Assembly: GCA_031253985.1 (NCBI GenBank)
Contig: JAIRVH010000229.1
Span: 53,520 to 117,519 of the forward strand
DNA from: Sphingobacterium sp.
GTDB taxonomy: Bacteria > Bacteroidota > Bacteroidia > Sphingobacteriales > Sphingobacteriaceae
Reading direction: 5' to 3'
DNA length: 64,000 nt
A program made the translations under genes and the position numbers. Positions within the stretch are counted from its first letter, which is position 1. Each line of letters opens with the position of its first letter. The notes under the pieces are model-generated. The model did not search any database and was not told the DNA's origin. It worked only from the letters and a program-made list of their open reading frames with translations. Positions 52,926 to 63,700 of this stretch are shown here, in pieces.

Positions 52926-54437
52926 CTATTTACTATTCCACCATACAGGTATAGTTATTGATTTTATCGGATCGTTTGGTATCTCCGACGGGATATTAGC
53001 AGCATTATATTGCCGTTCTGACGAAGGATAGGGAAATCTCACTGGAACTTGATTAATCCGAGGAGGTTGGTCCAACTTAGTCTGGCCTGGATACATCTCA
53101 TTATTAATCGGCAGCTGAGGATACCCAGTTCTTCTTACATCATTGAAAGACTCAAACATGAGGTAATTGGCGATGTATTTTTCAGTCATAATCTGTTTAT
53201 AAGCACTCTCTGACGCGGTACTAAGTGCATTATTAGCTAAATACGTAGTGGCATCAGTTGCTGGTACAGAATAAAAATCCATAGAAGCCCTCACTGCATT
53301 CTCATATGCTGTTTTAACCCCAGCAGTCACAGTTTTCCCCGAAACTAAAAATTGAGCTTCCGCTTTAATGAATTCCACTTCCGGATAGACCATCCAATAC
53401 AGTTTCGCGTTCGCCGCACTATAAAATGGCGCTATCGCAGAATAATTAGCAATATTATTTGATGGAGCTTCATTTGTCACCCCAATATATTTACCGACAT
53501 TGGCAGGATCCACATTAGTTCCAGCAACTACTTTGGATGCTTGAAAAGCTAAACGAGGATCGTTTGTAGCTAACAATTTATTCACATAGTACTGGGAAGG
53601 GCGTGTTGTAGTTGCCCATTTTCCATCAATAGCATACTGATACCATGGATTCTCTGAACCTGTTGCTGCAAAATAAGAAAATGTTGGCTGATTAGCATTT
53701 GTAATCGCTCCTTTCGCTAGCTCATCCAATGCTAATTTCCCCTGTGTCGCCGCCACCATTCCAGGTGCATTCGATAATCGCAAATAAAATCTCGCTTTTA
53801 GCGAGTGGGCTAATGTAATCCATTTTGTCATGTCCCCTTTATAGATAAAGTCATCTGCACCGGGCTTTAATGTATTTGTAGCATTACTCGCATCAATAAT
53901 GGCCTCATCCAATAATGCCTGAATAGATTTATAAATATCTTCCTGCTTATCATATTTTGGTTTTAGATTTTCGGCACCTTTGAAAGCTTCTGAATAAGGT
54001 ACATCGCCGTATAGATCAGTTATTATTGATAAATTCCAAGCTAAAATAATTTTTGATATAGCACTATAATTTGGATTTCCATTAGCGGTTGCTTTGTTCT
54101 TTAATACAACAGCATTATTCATTACGTCTGTGTATGAATAATTCTCCCACAAATTGTTCACATCATTTGTGGTAAGATAATAATTACCCTCGTGATTTCC
54201 AGCTATTGCACCTGCAATATTTTTTGTCCACAGCCCCGTAATCCGAGTAGGATACCCCCCTATTACTTCGTACGAAAAATTAGATAATAATGCTGTCAAC
54301 ATTAAATTTTCTGGCACATCTGTCGGGTTATTGGGATCTTTATTAATATCTAATTGTTTACTACAAGAAGTTATAAACATTGTCGACGACACAGATAATG
54401 CTAAAAGTATAGCTAGTATTATATTATTTCTTTTCAT
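52926..54437 (-). CDS. SusD-like (SusD-like_2) surface lipoprotein
   Basis: 503 aa. Lipoprotein lipobox TSC near residue 25, then DINKDPNNPTDVPENLMLTA, WENYSYTDVMNNAVVLKNKA, YSEAFKGAENLKPKYDKQED and the C-terminal ESFNDVRRTGYPQLPI followed by PVRFPYPSSERQYN. The SusD-like_2 subgroup is named for this end pattern. It is the lid of the SusC transporter 4 nt upstream; ligand unknown, may be glycan or peptide. Confidence 0.94.
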   Translation of the reverse strand: MKRNNIILAILLALSVSSTMFITSCSKQLDINKDPNNPTDVPENLMLTALLSNFSYEVIGGYPTRITGLWTKNIAGAIAGNHEGNYYLTTNDVNNLWENYSYTDVMNNAVVLKNKATANGNPNYSAISKIILAWNLSIITDLYGDVPYSEAFKGAENLKPKYDKQEDIYKSIQALLDEAIIDASNATNTLKPGADDFIYKGDMTKWITLAHSLKARFYLRLSNAPGMVAATQGKLALDELAKGAITNANQPTFSYFAATGSENPWYQYAIDGKWATTTRPSQYYVNKLLATNDPRLAFQASKVVAGTNVDPANVGKYIGVTNEAPSNNIANYSAIAPFYSAANAKLYWMVYPEVEFIKAEAQFLVSGKTVTAGVKTAYENAVRASMDFYSVPATDATTYLANNALSTASESAYKQIMTEKYIANYLMFESFNDVRRTGYPQLPINNEMYPGQTKLDQPPRINQVPVRFPYPSSERQYNAANIPSEIPNDPIKSITIPVWWNSK

Positions 54438-54441
54438 TACA

Positions 54442-57400
54442 TTAAAATTTAACGTTTACACCAAATGTAAAACCTTTCGTATTAGGTGTGATTGAGTGAT
54501 ACAAACCTTGCATTTGGTTACCCAATAAACTTCCTTCCGGATCTTTATAAGTAAAATCAGATTTAATCCAAAGATTTCTACCAGTAGCTGAAAAAGTTAC
54601 ATCGCCCAATTTAGATCGCTTCAACCAAGATTTTGGTAACGAATAACTAACGGTCAATTCTCTTAATTTTACAAACCCTGCATCTTCGACGAAATTTTGA
54701 TCTACAGCAGAAAACCAATTTTGGTAAAATGACTGGTCTTTTACAACTTCGGTTGTGTTAACCTGACCATCAGATTCGCGCACGCCTTCAAAGACAGTTT
54801 TCGTACCTCTATCTGCTGTCTTAATAGATGAACCATAGAATGTCGCATAGTATAAATCCAAATTTAATACCTTACCGCCGTGCTTTATATCTAAAAGACC
54901 AGAAACAGATAAATTCTTATATCTGAAAGTGTTTCGAATACCAGCTGTCCATTTTGGCATAACATCACCAATAGGCCCCAAATCATCAGCTAAAACTGGT
55001 AGTCCATCATCTCCAATCAAAGTTTTTCCTTGATCATTCTTCTTAAACCCTTGTCCCCAAATAACGTAACCATAATCTTTATCAATACGAACTTGAGGGC
55101 TGGTAAAACCGCCAATAAAGATATTATCCACTCCTTCTGCAAGTGACGCTAGTTTATATTTATTTTTAGCAAAGTTGGTAACAATATTCCATTGAAAATC
55201 GTTTGTCTTAACAGGAGCAATGTCTAACATCACCTCCACACCCGAATTTTTTAATTTACCAGCATTTGCAACTCTGAAGTTGTAACCTGACGAAGCTGAG
55301 ATTGGTTGTTGAAGGATTTGCTTTTCACTCTGTTTATTATAGTATGAAAGCTCCAAATTGATGCGGTTCTTGAAAAATCTCAGTTCTGTACCAAATTCAT
55401 ACTCTGTAACGATTTCAGGTTTCAATTCATTGCTAGCCAAAACACCACTCATCTTAAAGCCATTCAACCCATTAAAAGGAAAGTCGATATTACCTCGAGT
55501 ACCATCTCCAGGATTTGCTTTTGTGTAAGTTTGAATGGTTGAGTATGGTGCAGCATCGTTACCTGCAACAGCGTATGAAGCTCTTACCTTACCGAAAGAA
55601 AAAATATCATTAGCAAGTCCAAAAGCTTCTGAAAAAACAAAGGATGTTGACACGCCAGGATAGAAATAAGAATTATTTCCTTTAGGCATCGTTGATGACC
55701 AATCGTTTCTTGCAGTCAAATTTAAAAACCAATAGCTTTTGAATTCAACATTCGCAGAAGCGTACACCCCGACCAATCTTCTAAGCATATCCGATTGATA
55801 TCCTTGAACTGTTGCCATCCCACTTATATCAAAAAATCCTGGAATATTTAAATCTAAGCCACGCACTGTTCTCCTATGAGATCCACGTTGATTGTAGTTT
55901 GTCCCTATAATACCCGAAATACTCCAGTCATCATTAATTTTATGGTTTGCAGATAAAATAAAATCGTTATTCCATTGTTTATAATTCACTAAGGCGGAAA
56001 AATATCTACCTTTTGGAATTCCTTTTGTTCCGATATCTATCTTTTCTTCTAACAAATCGGTATAAGTATCTAGTCCAATTCTATTTGTTGCCTTCAACCA
56101 AGGTAAAATATCAATAACTGTTTCGTTTGAAAGCACAAATCGATCTGTAACCCCTGGTCTTGAATTATGATTTACTAACCAATAAGGATTATTAAAACCT
56201 GAAGTCGCTGTTTCAGCGGATTGCCAAGACAAATTTCCATGCTTTTCATATGCATCCTTCATATCAAAACTAACCGGCGCAAAATTCAAACCATAAAGAA
56301 AAGACTGTGCACCATTTCCTTCTAACATCCTGTTATTTTTTGTATTAGAATAAGAAATAGAAGTGTTAGAAGTAACTAGCTTACTTAATTTTGTACCGAA
56401 TCCACCGCTAAACACATTACGTTTAAAAGTATTATTTGGAACAATCCCATCTTGATTTGTATTAGAATAGGTTAACCTATAGGTTGTATTTCCCAAACCA
56501 CCGCTCAAGGTTGCCGAATTATTCCACATAACACCAGTCTTGTAGAACTGCTTACGCGGATCGGTTAATTTAGGCATTCCAATTGCATCAATAACCTTTT
56601 GGCTTACAGAATCTTTGTGAGGCCCCCATACTGCAGAAGTTTGTGGATTAGTTGTTCCACCTTCCTCGGCATACCCCCCGTAAATTAAAGGTAGTCCGTT
56701 ACGATACTTACCATTTACTCCTTGTAAATATGTCGTTTGAAAACCATCTGTAATAGCATTGTCAAATGTAACGGAGGATGATAAAGAGACTCTCGGTATC
56801 TGCCTATTTTCGTCTCCCCTACCCTTTTTTGTAGTAATCATAATCACGCCATTCGCACCTCTTGATCCATAAAGAGCACTCGCTCCAGCTCCTTTCAAAA
56901 CGGACACATTTTCAATAATATTAGGGTCCAAATCAGAAAGACGACTACCATTTGTCCCGGTAAACAAAGGATCAACGCTATTATCCCCCTGGTTAACAGA
57001 ATTATCCATTGGTATACCATCAATTACAAATAATGGCTCACTACTTCCAGTAATAGAAGTATTACCTCTCAACTGAATAGATGCAGACGAACCTGCTTGC
57101 CCGCCTGTACTCGTAATCTGCAGTCCGGCTACTTTTCCGGCTAATGCATTCACTACATTTGGCTCTCTAGAAGTTAGAATATCGTCAGCCTTCACGTCTT
57201 GTACTGCATAACCTACCGATTTTCTATCTTTTTTAACTCCTAAGGCAGTAACGACCACTTCTTCCAATGCATTATCTGTACCTTCCAATGTAACATTGAA
57301 TGCAGATTGCCCCTCCTTCACAATAATCGTTTTATCCCCATAACCTACTGAACGGAAAATTAAAATTTTCCCATTTGGAGCAGAAATGGTATAATTGCCT

Positions 57401-57570
57401 TTCGCATCTGTTTGTGTGGCAATATTTGATCCTTGAATCGCAATTGTAACACCGGACAACGGTTTTCCGTCAGCCCCTGTAACATGACCATTAATCTTCC
57501 TATCTTGCGCAAATGCAACGGAAGTTAGAATCATACTACCCACGAAAAAACTGAGTAATTTGTGTTTCAT
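54442..57570 (-). CDS. SusC/RagA family TonB-linked outer-membrane transporter
   Basis: 1042 aa. Signal MKHKLLSFFVGSMILTSVAF, carboxypeptidase-like domain (INGHVTGADGKPLSGVTI), plug with LFVIDGIPMDNS, LDPNIIENVSVLKGAGASAL and GSRGANGVIMITTKKG, then the barrel ending in TKGFTFGVNVKF. It imports the ligand captured by the adjacent SusD. Its 5' region is copied as a relic at 52720. Confidence 0.96.
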   Translation of the reverse strand: MKHKLLSFFVGSMILTSVAFAQDRKINGHVTGADGKPLSGVTIAIQGSNIATQTDAKGNYTISAPNGKILIFRSVGYGDKTIIVKEGQSAFNVTLEGTDNALEEVVVTALGVKKDRKSVGYAVQDVKADDILTSREPNVVNALAGKVAGLQITSTGGQAGSSASIQLRGNTSITGSSEPLFVIDGIPMDNSVNQGDNSVDPLFTGTNGSRLSDLDPNIIENVSVLKGAGASALYGSRGANGVIMITTKKGRGDENRQIPRVSLSSSVTFDNAITDGFQTTYLQGVNGKYRNGLPLIYGGYAEEGGTTNPQTSAVWGPHKDSVSQKVIDAIGMPKLTDPRKQFYKTGVMWNNSATLSGGLGNTTYRLTYSNTNQDGIVPNNTFKRNVFSGGFGTKLSKLVTSNTSISYSNTKNNRMLEGNGAQSFLYGLNFAPVSFDMKDAYEKHGNLSWQSAETATSGFNNPYWLVNHNSRPGVTDRFVLSNETVIDILPWLKATNRIGLDTYTDLLEEKIDIGTKGIPKGRYFSALVNYKQWNNDFILSANHKINDDWSISGIIGTNYNQRGSHRRTVRGLDLNIPGFFDISGMATVQGYQSDMLRRLVGVYASANVEFKSYWFLNLTARNDWSSTMPKGNNSYFYPGVSTSFVFSEAFGLANDIFSFGKVRASYAVAGNDAAPYSTIQTYTKANPGDGTRGNIDFPFNGLNGFKMSGVLASNELKPEIVTEYEFGTELRFFKNRINLELSYYNKQSEKQILQQPISASSGYNFRVANAGKLKNSGVEVMLDIAPVKTNDFQWNIVTNFAKNKYKLASLAEGVDNIFIGGFTSPQVRIDKDYGYVIWGQGFKKNDQGKTLIGDDGLPVLADDLGPIGDVMPKWTAGIRNTFRYKNLSVSGLLDIKHGGKVLNLDLYYATFYGSSIKTADRGTKTVFEGVRESDGQVNTTEVVKDQSFYQNWFSAVDQNFVEDAGFVKLRELTVSYSLPKSWLKRSKLGDVTFSATGRNLWIKSDFTYKDPEGSLLGNQMQGLYHSITPNTKGFTFGVNVKF

Positions 57571-58082
57571 ATGTTTATGTTTAATTAAGTATGTTTATTT
57601 AATTTTTTGATAACAAAATACTTTGGCTAGTAAATTTTACTTTTCAATAATTATTTTTTAGCTATGTTAGTTAGTAGTACATCTCTTAATTGCGTTATAT
57701 CAGCTGTTAAAAAATGTTAAATACAAATTTATGACTTTTTTTAACTTTTGCAATGCAAGCATAACTTTGCGATAACATTTATTTCACAACAAACTATAAA
57801 CAACTGAAAATTAACAAATTATTTTCACATACAAACGTAACAAAATATAATTATTGCATAGAATACGGAATTTAGTTGGTAAAGAGAAAGATCAGATAAA
57901 TTCATTTTGGAACCTTTTTTAGCCACTACTTTTTTGTGACTGAAATATCAATAACAAATAAAATATCCAAATCCATTGATATATATAAACGAAAAAGCTC
58001 TCAAAAAGATTAAACTTTTTGAGAGCTTTTCATATTTTTCTAAACTGGAAAGCAATTTCTTTCCAACCTAGCATTTAAGGAA
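57571..58082. other. Intergenic region upstream of the second susC
   Basis: About 510 nt, very AT-rich, with one strong bidirectional terminator at 57997-58026. Candidate promoter for susC should lie in the first 150 nt, but no clean TTG/TAnnTTTG pair was found. No gene. Confidence 0.55.
57997..58026. terminator. Bidirectional terminator
   Basis: GCTCTCAAAAAG and CTTTTTGAGAGC pair in a 12-bp stem with a 6-nt loop, with T runs on both strands. It closes the susD-relic transcript before the susC promoter. Confidence 0.85.
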
Positions 58083-58480
58083 CTAGATCCCCCACCAAAC
58101 CGCTACGTCCATTGGAACATTTTTTGCATTGGGATTATATAAAGTAGTTGTCTGTGGAAAGGGGAATCTTTTAGCGATGATAGACATGGTTGCTCCTGCA
58201 CCCTGTGGCCTTGGAGTTAACACGGGAATTCCAGTTCTTCTATAATCATTATACGGTTCTATTCCCTGGTTGTAAAGTGCTACCCATTTTTTTTTAAAAT
58301 ATCGGTTTTACTTGCTTGAGCATAGTTTACCACGGCAACAGCAGACTCCTCGCCTTTTGTCACGTATTCCACATTTGCTATGATAGCATCATTTAATACA
58401 GCAGCAGCATTGCCCCCTTGCCTTTGTTTAACTTCAGCCTCTATAAATTTAGCTTCATAATACGTAATTATTGGGAAGTT
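58083..58480 (-). pseudogene. SusD-like_2 C-terminal relic with a homopolymer frameshift
   Basis: On the minus strand the part from 58480 reads ITYYEAKFIEAEVKQRQGGN and on to ASKTDIL, then a run of nine A (58287-58295 on the plus strand as T) shifts the frame. In the other frame WVALYNQGIEPYNDYRRTGI, PVLTPRPQGAGATMSIIAKR and RFPFPQTTTLYNPNAKNV follow to a TAG at 58083-58085. One extra A restores one frame. So a susD lost its N-terminal two thirds and then slipped. It lies between two intact susC/susD pairs. Confidence 0.75.
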
Positions 58481-59169
58481 ACTTGCGACAATGTTTTTCC
58501 GCTCTGAAGAACACCACCTAGATACTGCTCTTCATAACGGCTCCCCATATTCCAGACTTCCCATTTACCCTCTCTTTCATTATCTTTTAGCTCACCTTCG
58601 ATATATGTACCATCCGAATAATCCAGTTGAAGGAATCCAGTTCCGCGCTTCAAGAGATAATTTCCCAAAGAATCCATATACAACAGGTGATATGGTTTTG
58701 TCATTCTCGAACCCGTAAACGGATTTTGTGCAGTGTCAATATGCGTCACGAGCATTTTCAATTTTCCTGTCGGATAATAATAGTATGAAGAATCCATAGG
58801 CACACCGTCTGCATCAAATTTCTCTAAGCTTTTCAACTGTCCATTTGGATAGTATACTGTCGACTCCCCGACATACTTCCACCCGAAAAACCCAACTGTG
58901 CTATCACGGCTATAAGCGAAGGACTTTATGGAATCAGTATCTGAATAAAAGCTAACAATATTAAAAAATCTATTCGCTTCATCTCCTACAGGAACAATAC
59001 ATTGATAAGAGGAAGACGCTAGTTTTGTCTTAACTGAATTTCCTGATTTATCAAAGTAATTCACTATGGTATCCTTAATAAATACTTCCCCCCTTGCTTT
59101 AGAAGAAAAACCTTCCGTATGAGCTCCTATAAAAACAAGCACAATTAAAACGAATATCGATCCTTTCAT
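58468..59169 (-). CDS. MORN-like repeat protein (YwqK-antitoxin-like), secreted
   Basis: 233 aa from ATG 59169; an upstream ATG (59214) would add 15 residues with no clear signal. The signal peptide is MKGSIFVLIVLVFIGAHTEG. The repeats with tyr-phe-gly style (VYYPNGQLKSLEKFDADG, YYYYPTGKLKMLVTHIDT, LDYSDGTYIEGELKDNEREG, KWEVWNMGSRYEEQY) are MORN-type as in YwqK-family proteins. Its last residues read into the susD relic in another frame, so the C-terminus may be altered. Placed between two SusC/SusD loci, it has no clear partner. Confidence 0.75.
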   Translation of the reverse strand: MKGSIFVLIVLVFIGAHTEGFSSKARGEVFIKDTIVNYFDKSGNSVKTKLASSSYQCIVPVGDEANRFFNIVSFYSDTDSIKSFAYSRDSTVGFFGWKYVGESTVYYPNGQLKSLEKFDADGVPMDSSYYYYPTGKLKMLVTHIDTAQNPFTGSRMTKPYHLLYMDSLGNYLLKRGTGFLQLDYSDGTYIEGELKDNEREGKWEVWNMGSRYEEQYLGGVLQSGKTLSQVTSQ

Positions 59170-59231
59170 AAAATATAGCAATGTTAATAAGGACGAAAAT
59201 GCAGCTTTTTCCATAATTTAACACCAAAAAT

Positions 59232-59265
59232 AAAAGCGGCAATTTCTTTCGAAATTGCCGCTTTT
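59232..59265. terminator. Terminator of the third susC-susD operon
   Basis: AAAAGCGGCAATTTC and GAAATTGCCGCTTTT form a 15-bp stem with a 4-nt loop, just after the susD stop, with A/T runs on both sides. Confidence 0.88.
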
Positions 59266-59287
59266 ATTTGCTTATAAATCTAAAAGA

Positions 59288-60757
59288 TTATTTCACGTCC
59301 CACCAAACTGGCTCATATAAAAACTTGATACCAGGGAAGTTACCATTGCTAGTCACCTCATTTTGAGGATATGGCAAACGTAATGGCCAACGTCCAGCTC
59401 CCAAACGAGATGCTACAGAAACCTCGAAGAAAGTCGGATAACCGGTTCTTCTCCATTCTGACCAGGCTTCAAAACCTTGACTACCACACATGGCATAATA
59501 CTTTTGTGTAATAATGGATTCCAACTTAGCCGTTGCCGATTTGTCTGAGAAGTCTTTTGCATCAACAGCATTAGCCAAATAAACATCTGATTGCGCGTCT
59601 GTTAATTTAGCAGCTTTAAAGCTTTCTTTTATGCCTTGATTAAACAACGCAGTTGCATCTCCGCTCCCCCAACCTCTGACGATCGCCTCTGCTTGCAAGA
59701 ATTTTGATTCTGCACTTGAGAATAACCATACAGGTGCTAAAGCTGATTGTGCATCATTTGCATTTCCAGCAACTAAAGCCGATGGAGGAGAAACCAATTT
59801 TTCAGAATTAATTTCAAATGACCCTTGTGGAATATAAGCTATTGTGTCTTGCTTAGGCAATATACTAAAGAAAGCATAAAGTCTTGGATCGTTATTTCTC
59901 TTAAAAGCTTTAGCCACAGTTGCACTTGCTACGATATTTTGTGTTCGGCCCAAACCGATCATCTCATTATACAAGGGGTTTTCATTTCCACCTGTACTTG
60001 TATACGTGATCGATACACCTTTATCCAAAAAAGTTGCTTTGCTATCGTAAAGCGCTTTCACACCAGCCGCTGCTTTAGTTGAATTCTTTTCACTTAATCT
60101 CAAATATGCTTTAAGCTTAAGAGTGTTTCCAAAAGCTGTCCATCGTGTTAGATCACCACCAAACAACATATCCTGAGTTCCTACTGCATTTGCATTAGGT
60201 GTTTTTAACAAAGCCAACCCTTTATCTACAAAATTGAATACGGAGTCATAAACAACTTCTTGTGAATCATATTTTGGGCTTCTGTGCTCTGCACCTGTCA
60301 AAGCTTCAGCAACTGGAACATCTCCAAAAGCATCGGTTGCCACTTGAAATGTATATGCTTTCAACAAATAAGCAATACCTTTATAGTATTCATTTTTAGC
60401 CTCTTTACTATCGATGATCATCTGCGCATTATTCAATGCGTTTCTGTACAAAGCAACCCAAGCAGTATTGGTATTTGCATTGGAAACTTGGTATTGATCG
60501 ACAGTCTTATACTGTGAAGAAGATGGGCTTTGAGTCCAATATTGAGCCCAAATACTTCCATAAACCTGAAGTGAATTACCGACGACCTGACTGATAGAAG
60601 CCTCTACTGTAGGTAATAGTAGGCTAGGATCAGCTTTATCGGGATTATTTGGATTGGTGTTCACATCCAAAAATTTATTACAGCCGGATAGCCCAAAAAC
60701 TGCTGAGGCAACCAGAACAAGTCCAAGACTTTTTGTTTTAATATTTTTAATATTCAT
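59288..60757 (-). CDS. SusD-like (SusD-like_2) surface lipoprotein
   Basis: 489 aa from ATG 60757 (60766 is an alternative). Lipoprotein signal with lipobox LSGC near residue 26, then DVNTNPNNPDKADPSLLLPT, WAQYWTQSPSSSQYKTVDQY, DVPVAEALTGAEHRSPKYDS, and the end GFEAWSEWRRTGYPTFFEV with RWPLRLPYPQNEVTSN and PVWWDVK. Pair with the SusC that follows to its right. Ligand unknown. Confidence 0.94.
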   Translation of the reverse strand: MNIKNIKTKSLGLVLVASAVFGLSGCNKFLDVNTNPNNPDKADPSLLLPTVEASISQVVGNSLQVYGSIWAQYWTQSPSSSQYKTVDQYQVSNANTNTAWVALYRNALNNAQMIIDSKEAKNEYYKGIAYLLKAYTFQVATDAFGDVPVAEALTGAEHRSPKYDSQEVVYDSVFNFVDKGLALLKTPNANAVGTQDMLFGGDLTRWTAFGNTLKLKAYLRLSEKNSTKAAAGVKALYDSKATFLDKGVSITYTSTGGNENPLYNEMIGLGRTQNIVASATVAKAFKRNNDPRLYAFFSILPKQDTIAYIPQGSFEINSEKLVSPPSALVAGNANDAQSALAPVWLFSSAESKFLQAEAIVRGWGSGDATALFNQGIKESFKAAKLTDAQSDVYLANAVDAKDFSDKSATAKLESIITQKYYAMCGSQGFEAWSEWRRTGYPTFFEVSVASRLGAGRWPLRLPYPQNEVTSNGNFPGIKFLYEPVWWDVK

Positions 60758-60769
60758 TATGATCAAGAA

Positions 60770-63700
60770 TTAGAATGATACCTTTACGTTGACACCATAG
60801 TTACGTAATGAAGGTTGTGCTGTAAAGTCAAAACCTTGTGCATTTCCCGCTCCCGAAGAGTTCACTTCTGGATCGGCAAATTTGTTTGCTTTAGGTGTCC
60901 AAATAAATAAGTTATTACCAAAAAGACCAATGGTTGCAGCCCCAAATGGAGTTTTCTCTAATTGATGTTTTTTGAAGGTATAAGAAACTGTCAGATTGCG
61001 CAATTTCACATAAGAACCGTCAATTACACTCATGCCTGTTTGGAAATTATTCCCGTAGTAAGAAGCTTTATCATACTTTACAGAAGTATTTTCTGTAAAG
61101 TTTCCATTTGCGTCCTCAATAACTGAATTAGGGTAAATCAAACCGATACGTTCACCACCTGTCTCCTCAGATGCGCCAACGAATGCCAGTGTATTTTTTG
61201 TTCTTGAGAAGAATACTCCTCCTTGCTTCGCATCAAACAAAGCACTTAATGACCAATTTTTGTAAGTCACATTCGTACCCAAAGAAGCTTGATATTTCGG
61301 ATTATAAGATCCTAAATATTCAGCTTTTGAAGTCGCAACAGGCAAACCTGTTTTGCCATCCACAATAGTACGTCCTTGCGGGTCTTTCGCTTCAGTAACA
61401 GCATAAAATTCACCATAAGGGCGACCTACAGCAGCCACGATAGACATACCAGAGAAACCACCGACAGAAACCTGCTCGACGCCATCCATCAACTCAACAA
61501 CTTTACTGTTATTTTTGGTATAAGTACCATATAATTCCCAGCTAAAATTGTCTGTTTTGATAGGTGTACCACGAAGTGTTAACTCCACACCTTTGTTTTG
61601 GACTTTACCCGCATTGATCACACTAAATCCATAACCTGTCGATGCCGGAATAGGAATACTTAAAATTTGGTTTTTAGAGCTATTGTTATAATATGTAAAA
61701 TCTACATATAATCTATTTTGTAAGAAACCTAACTCAGTACCAAGCTCAAATGAATTTGTAATTTCCGGTTTTAAACCCGCATTTCCAATAGTAGAGCTTG
61801 ACATTAAAGCAGAGACATTACCAAAAGGGAATGTTGTACTACCAAATCCACCGTTGATTGTTGTACGAGCAAAAGTAGTCAACAATTGATATGGATCAGT
61901 ATCTGATCCCACCTGCGCCCAATTTGCACGGAATTTAGCGTAGTTCCAAGTTTTTTTGATGTTCTCATTGAAAAGTTCAGAAAACACAAATGAACCACTT
62001 ACACTTGGATAGAAGAACGAATTATTATCCTTAGGCAATGTAGAAGACCAATCGTTACGGCCTGTAACCTCTAAATACGCCATGTCTTTATAGGATATAT
62101 TTGCATCCGCATATACGCCTACTAATCTTCTATTTGACCAAGTATCTTCGATCAAATTTAATGGACCGTTTGAATTAGCTAAGTTATACCATCCTGGTAC
62201 TACCAAACCACCACTAGCATTTGTCGCCGTACTGTTGCTTGTTGTTTTCCGTTGACGGATGTTATTACCGAGCATTAATGATCCTTTCCAGTCGTCATTG
62301 AAATCATGCGTTGCGGTAGCCATAAAATCATGAACGATCTCATTTACGTTAAATTGATCGATACGATAAGATCCCACTCCCGAAACACGGTTTCCGTTGC
62401 TATAAGGAGCGGCAGCATCTGTTGCAACATAGTTATATTTTGGAGACTCATTTCTACGACGATCCGAATAGTTGTCCAGACCAACGCGTTCTTGGAATGT
62501 CAACCAAGATGTCGGCTTGTAATCAATATTGAAATTACCAACAATACGGTTCACATCATTGTAGTTTTTGAAGTTATCCAATATCCAGTATGGGTTAAGT
62601 GTGTAAGCTCCATAATAACCATACTCATTACTGTGTACCAAACCGTTCGCATCCGTAAATCCATATGCATTGTAAGGATTATTCAAGTCTTTTAGTCCTT
62701 TGATATCGATATCACGAGGTGTTTGTAAAATCGCATTGTAAACAGATCCTCCACCTTGACCGCCACCAACATTATTACTATTGATTCGGTTATAGCTTAC
62801 AGAAATTCCTGCCGAGAATTTATTTGAAAATTCAGTATTTCCATTAAAACGTACACCATACTTGTTATAGTTATCGTTTTTACCAGGATAGACGCCATTT
62901 GAATTCAATGCATTCAATCCTAAATAGAAGCTAGATTTTTCTGTTCCTCCAGCGAAGCTCAAATTGTTATCCGAAGCAATACCGGTATCGAAGAAATCAC
63001 GAACATTATTTTTCACAGCAGAATAAGGCTTTTGCTGTCTAACTCCGTTGATCGTTTGTCCCCATTCCTGCATCTTACCTGTAAATGCCGGTCCCCAAGA
63101 ACCATTTTCCCTTGGATCGTTGACATAAGTTACATCTCCGGTAGTCTTATTGATATTGTAATATCCCTGTCCATAGTCATTTTGGAAATCAGGTAATTTC
63201 AAAATGGATGAAAATGTATTTACAGTATTAAAAGTGATTTGATTCTTCGCGCCTTTATTACCACTTTTCGTCGTGATGATTAGGGCACCATTTGATGCAC
63301 GGGAACCATACAACGCCGCAGCAGCTGGCCCCTTCAATATAGTTACAGAGGCAATATCGTCTGGATTGATATCATTCCCTCTATTTCCAAAATCCACACT
63401 TGACAAATCACTTGCACCACCTACTTTACTTGTATTATCGATAGGCATACCATCAACAACGATCAACGCTTGGTTGTTACCGCTGATTGACGTTCCACCA
63501 CGCAAAACCACACGAGAGGAACTACCAGGTGAATTTGATGTTGATGTGATATTTACACCCGCAACTTTACCGGCTAAAGAGTTGATAGCACTTGAATTAC
63601 CTCCCTCACGTAATTCATCCGCTTTAATTGTTGGAGCAGAATAGCCTAACGAGCGTTTCTCACGCTTAATTGCATTAGCCGTTACGACAACTTCTTGCAA

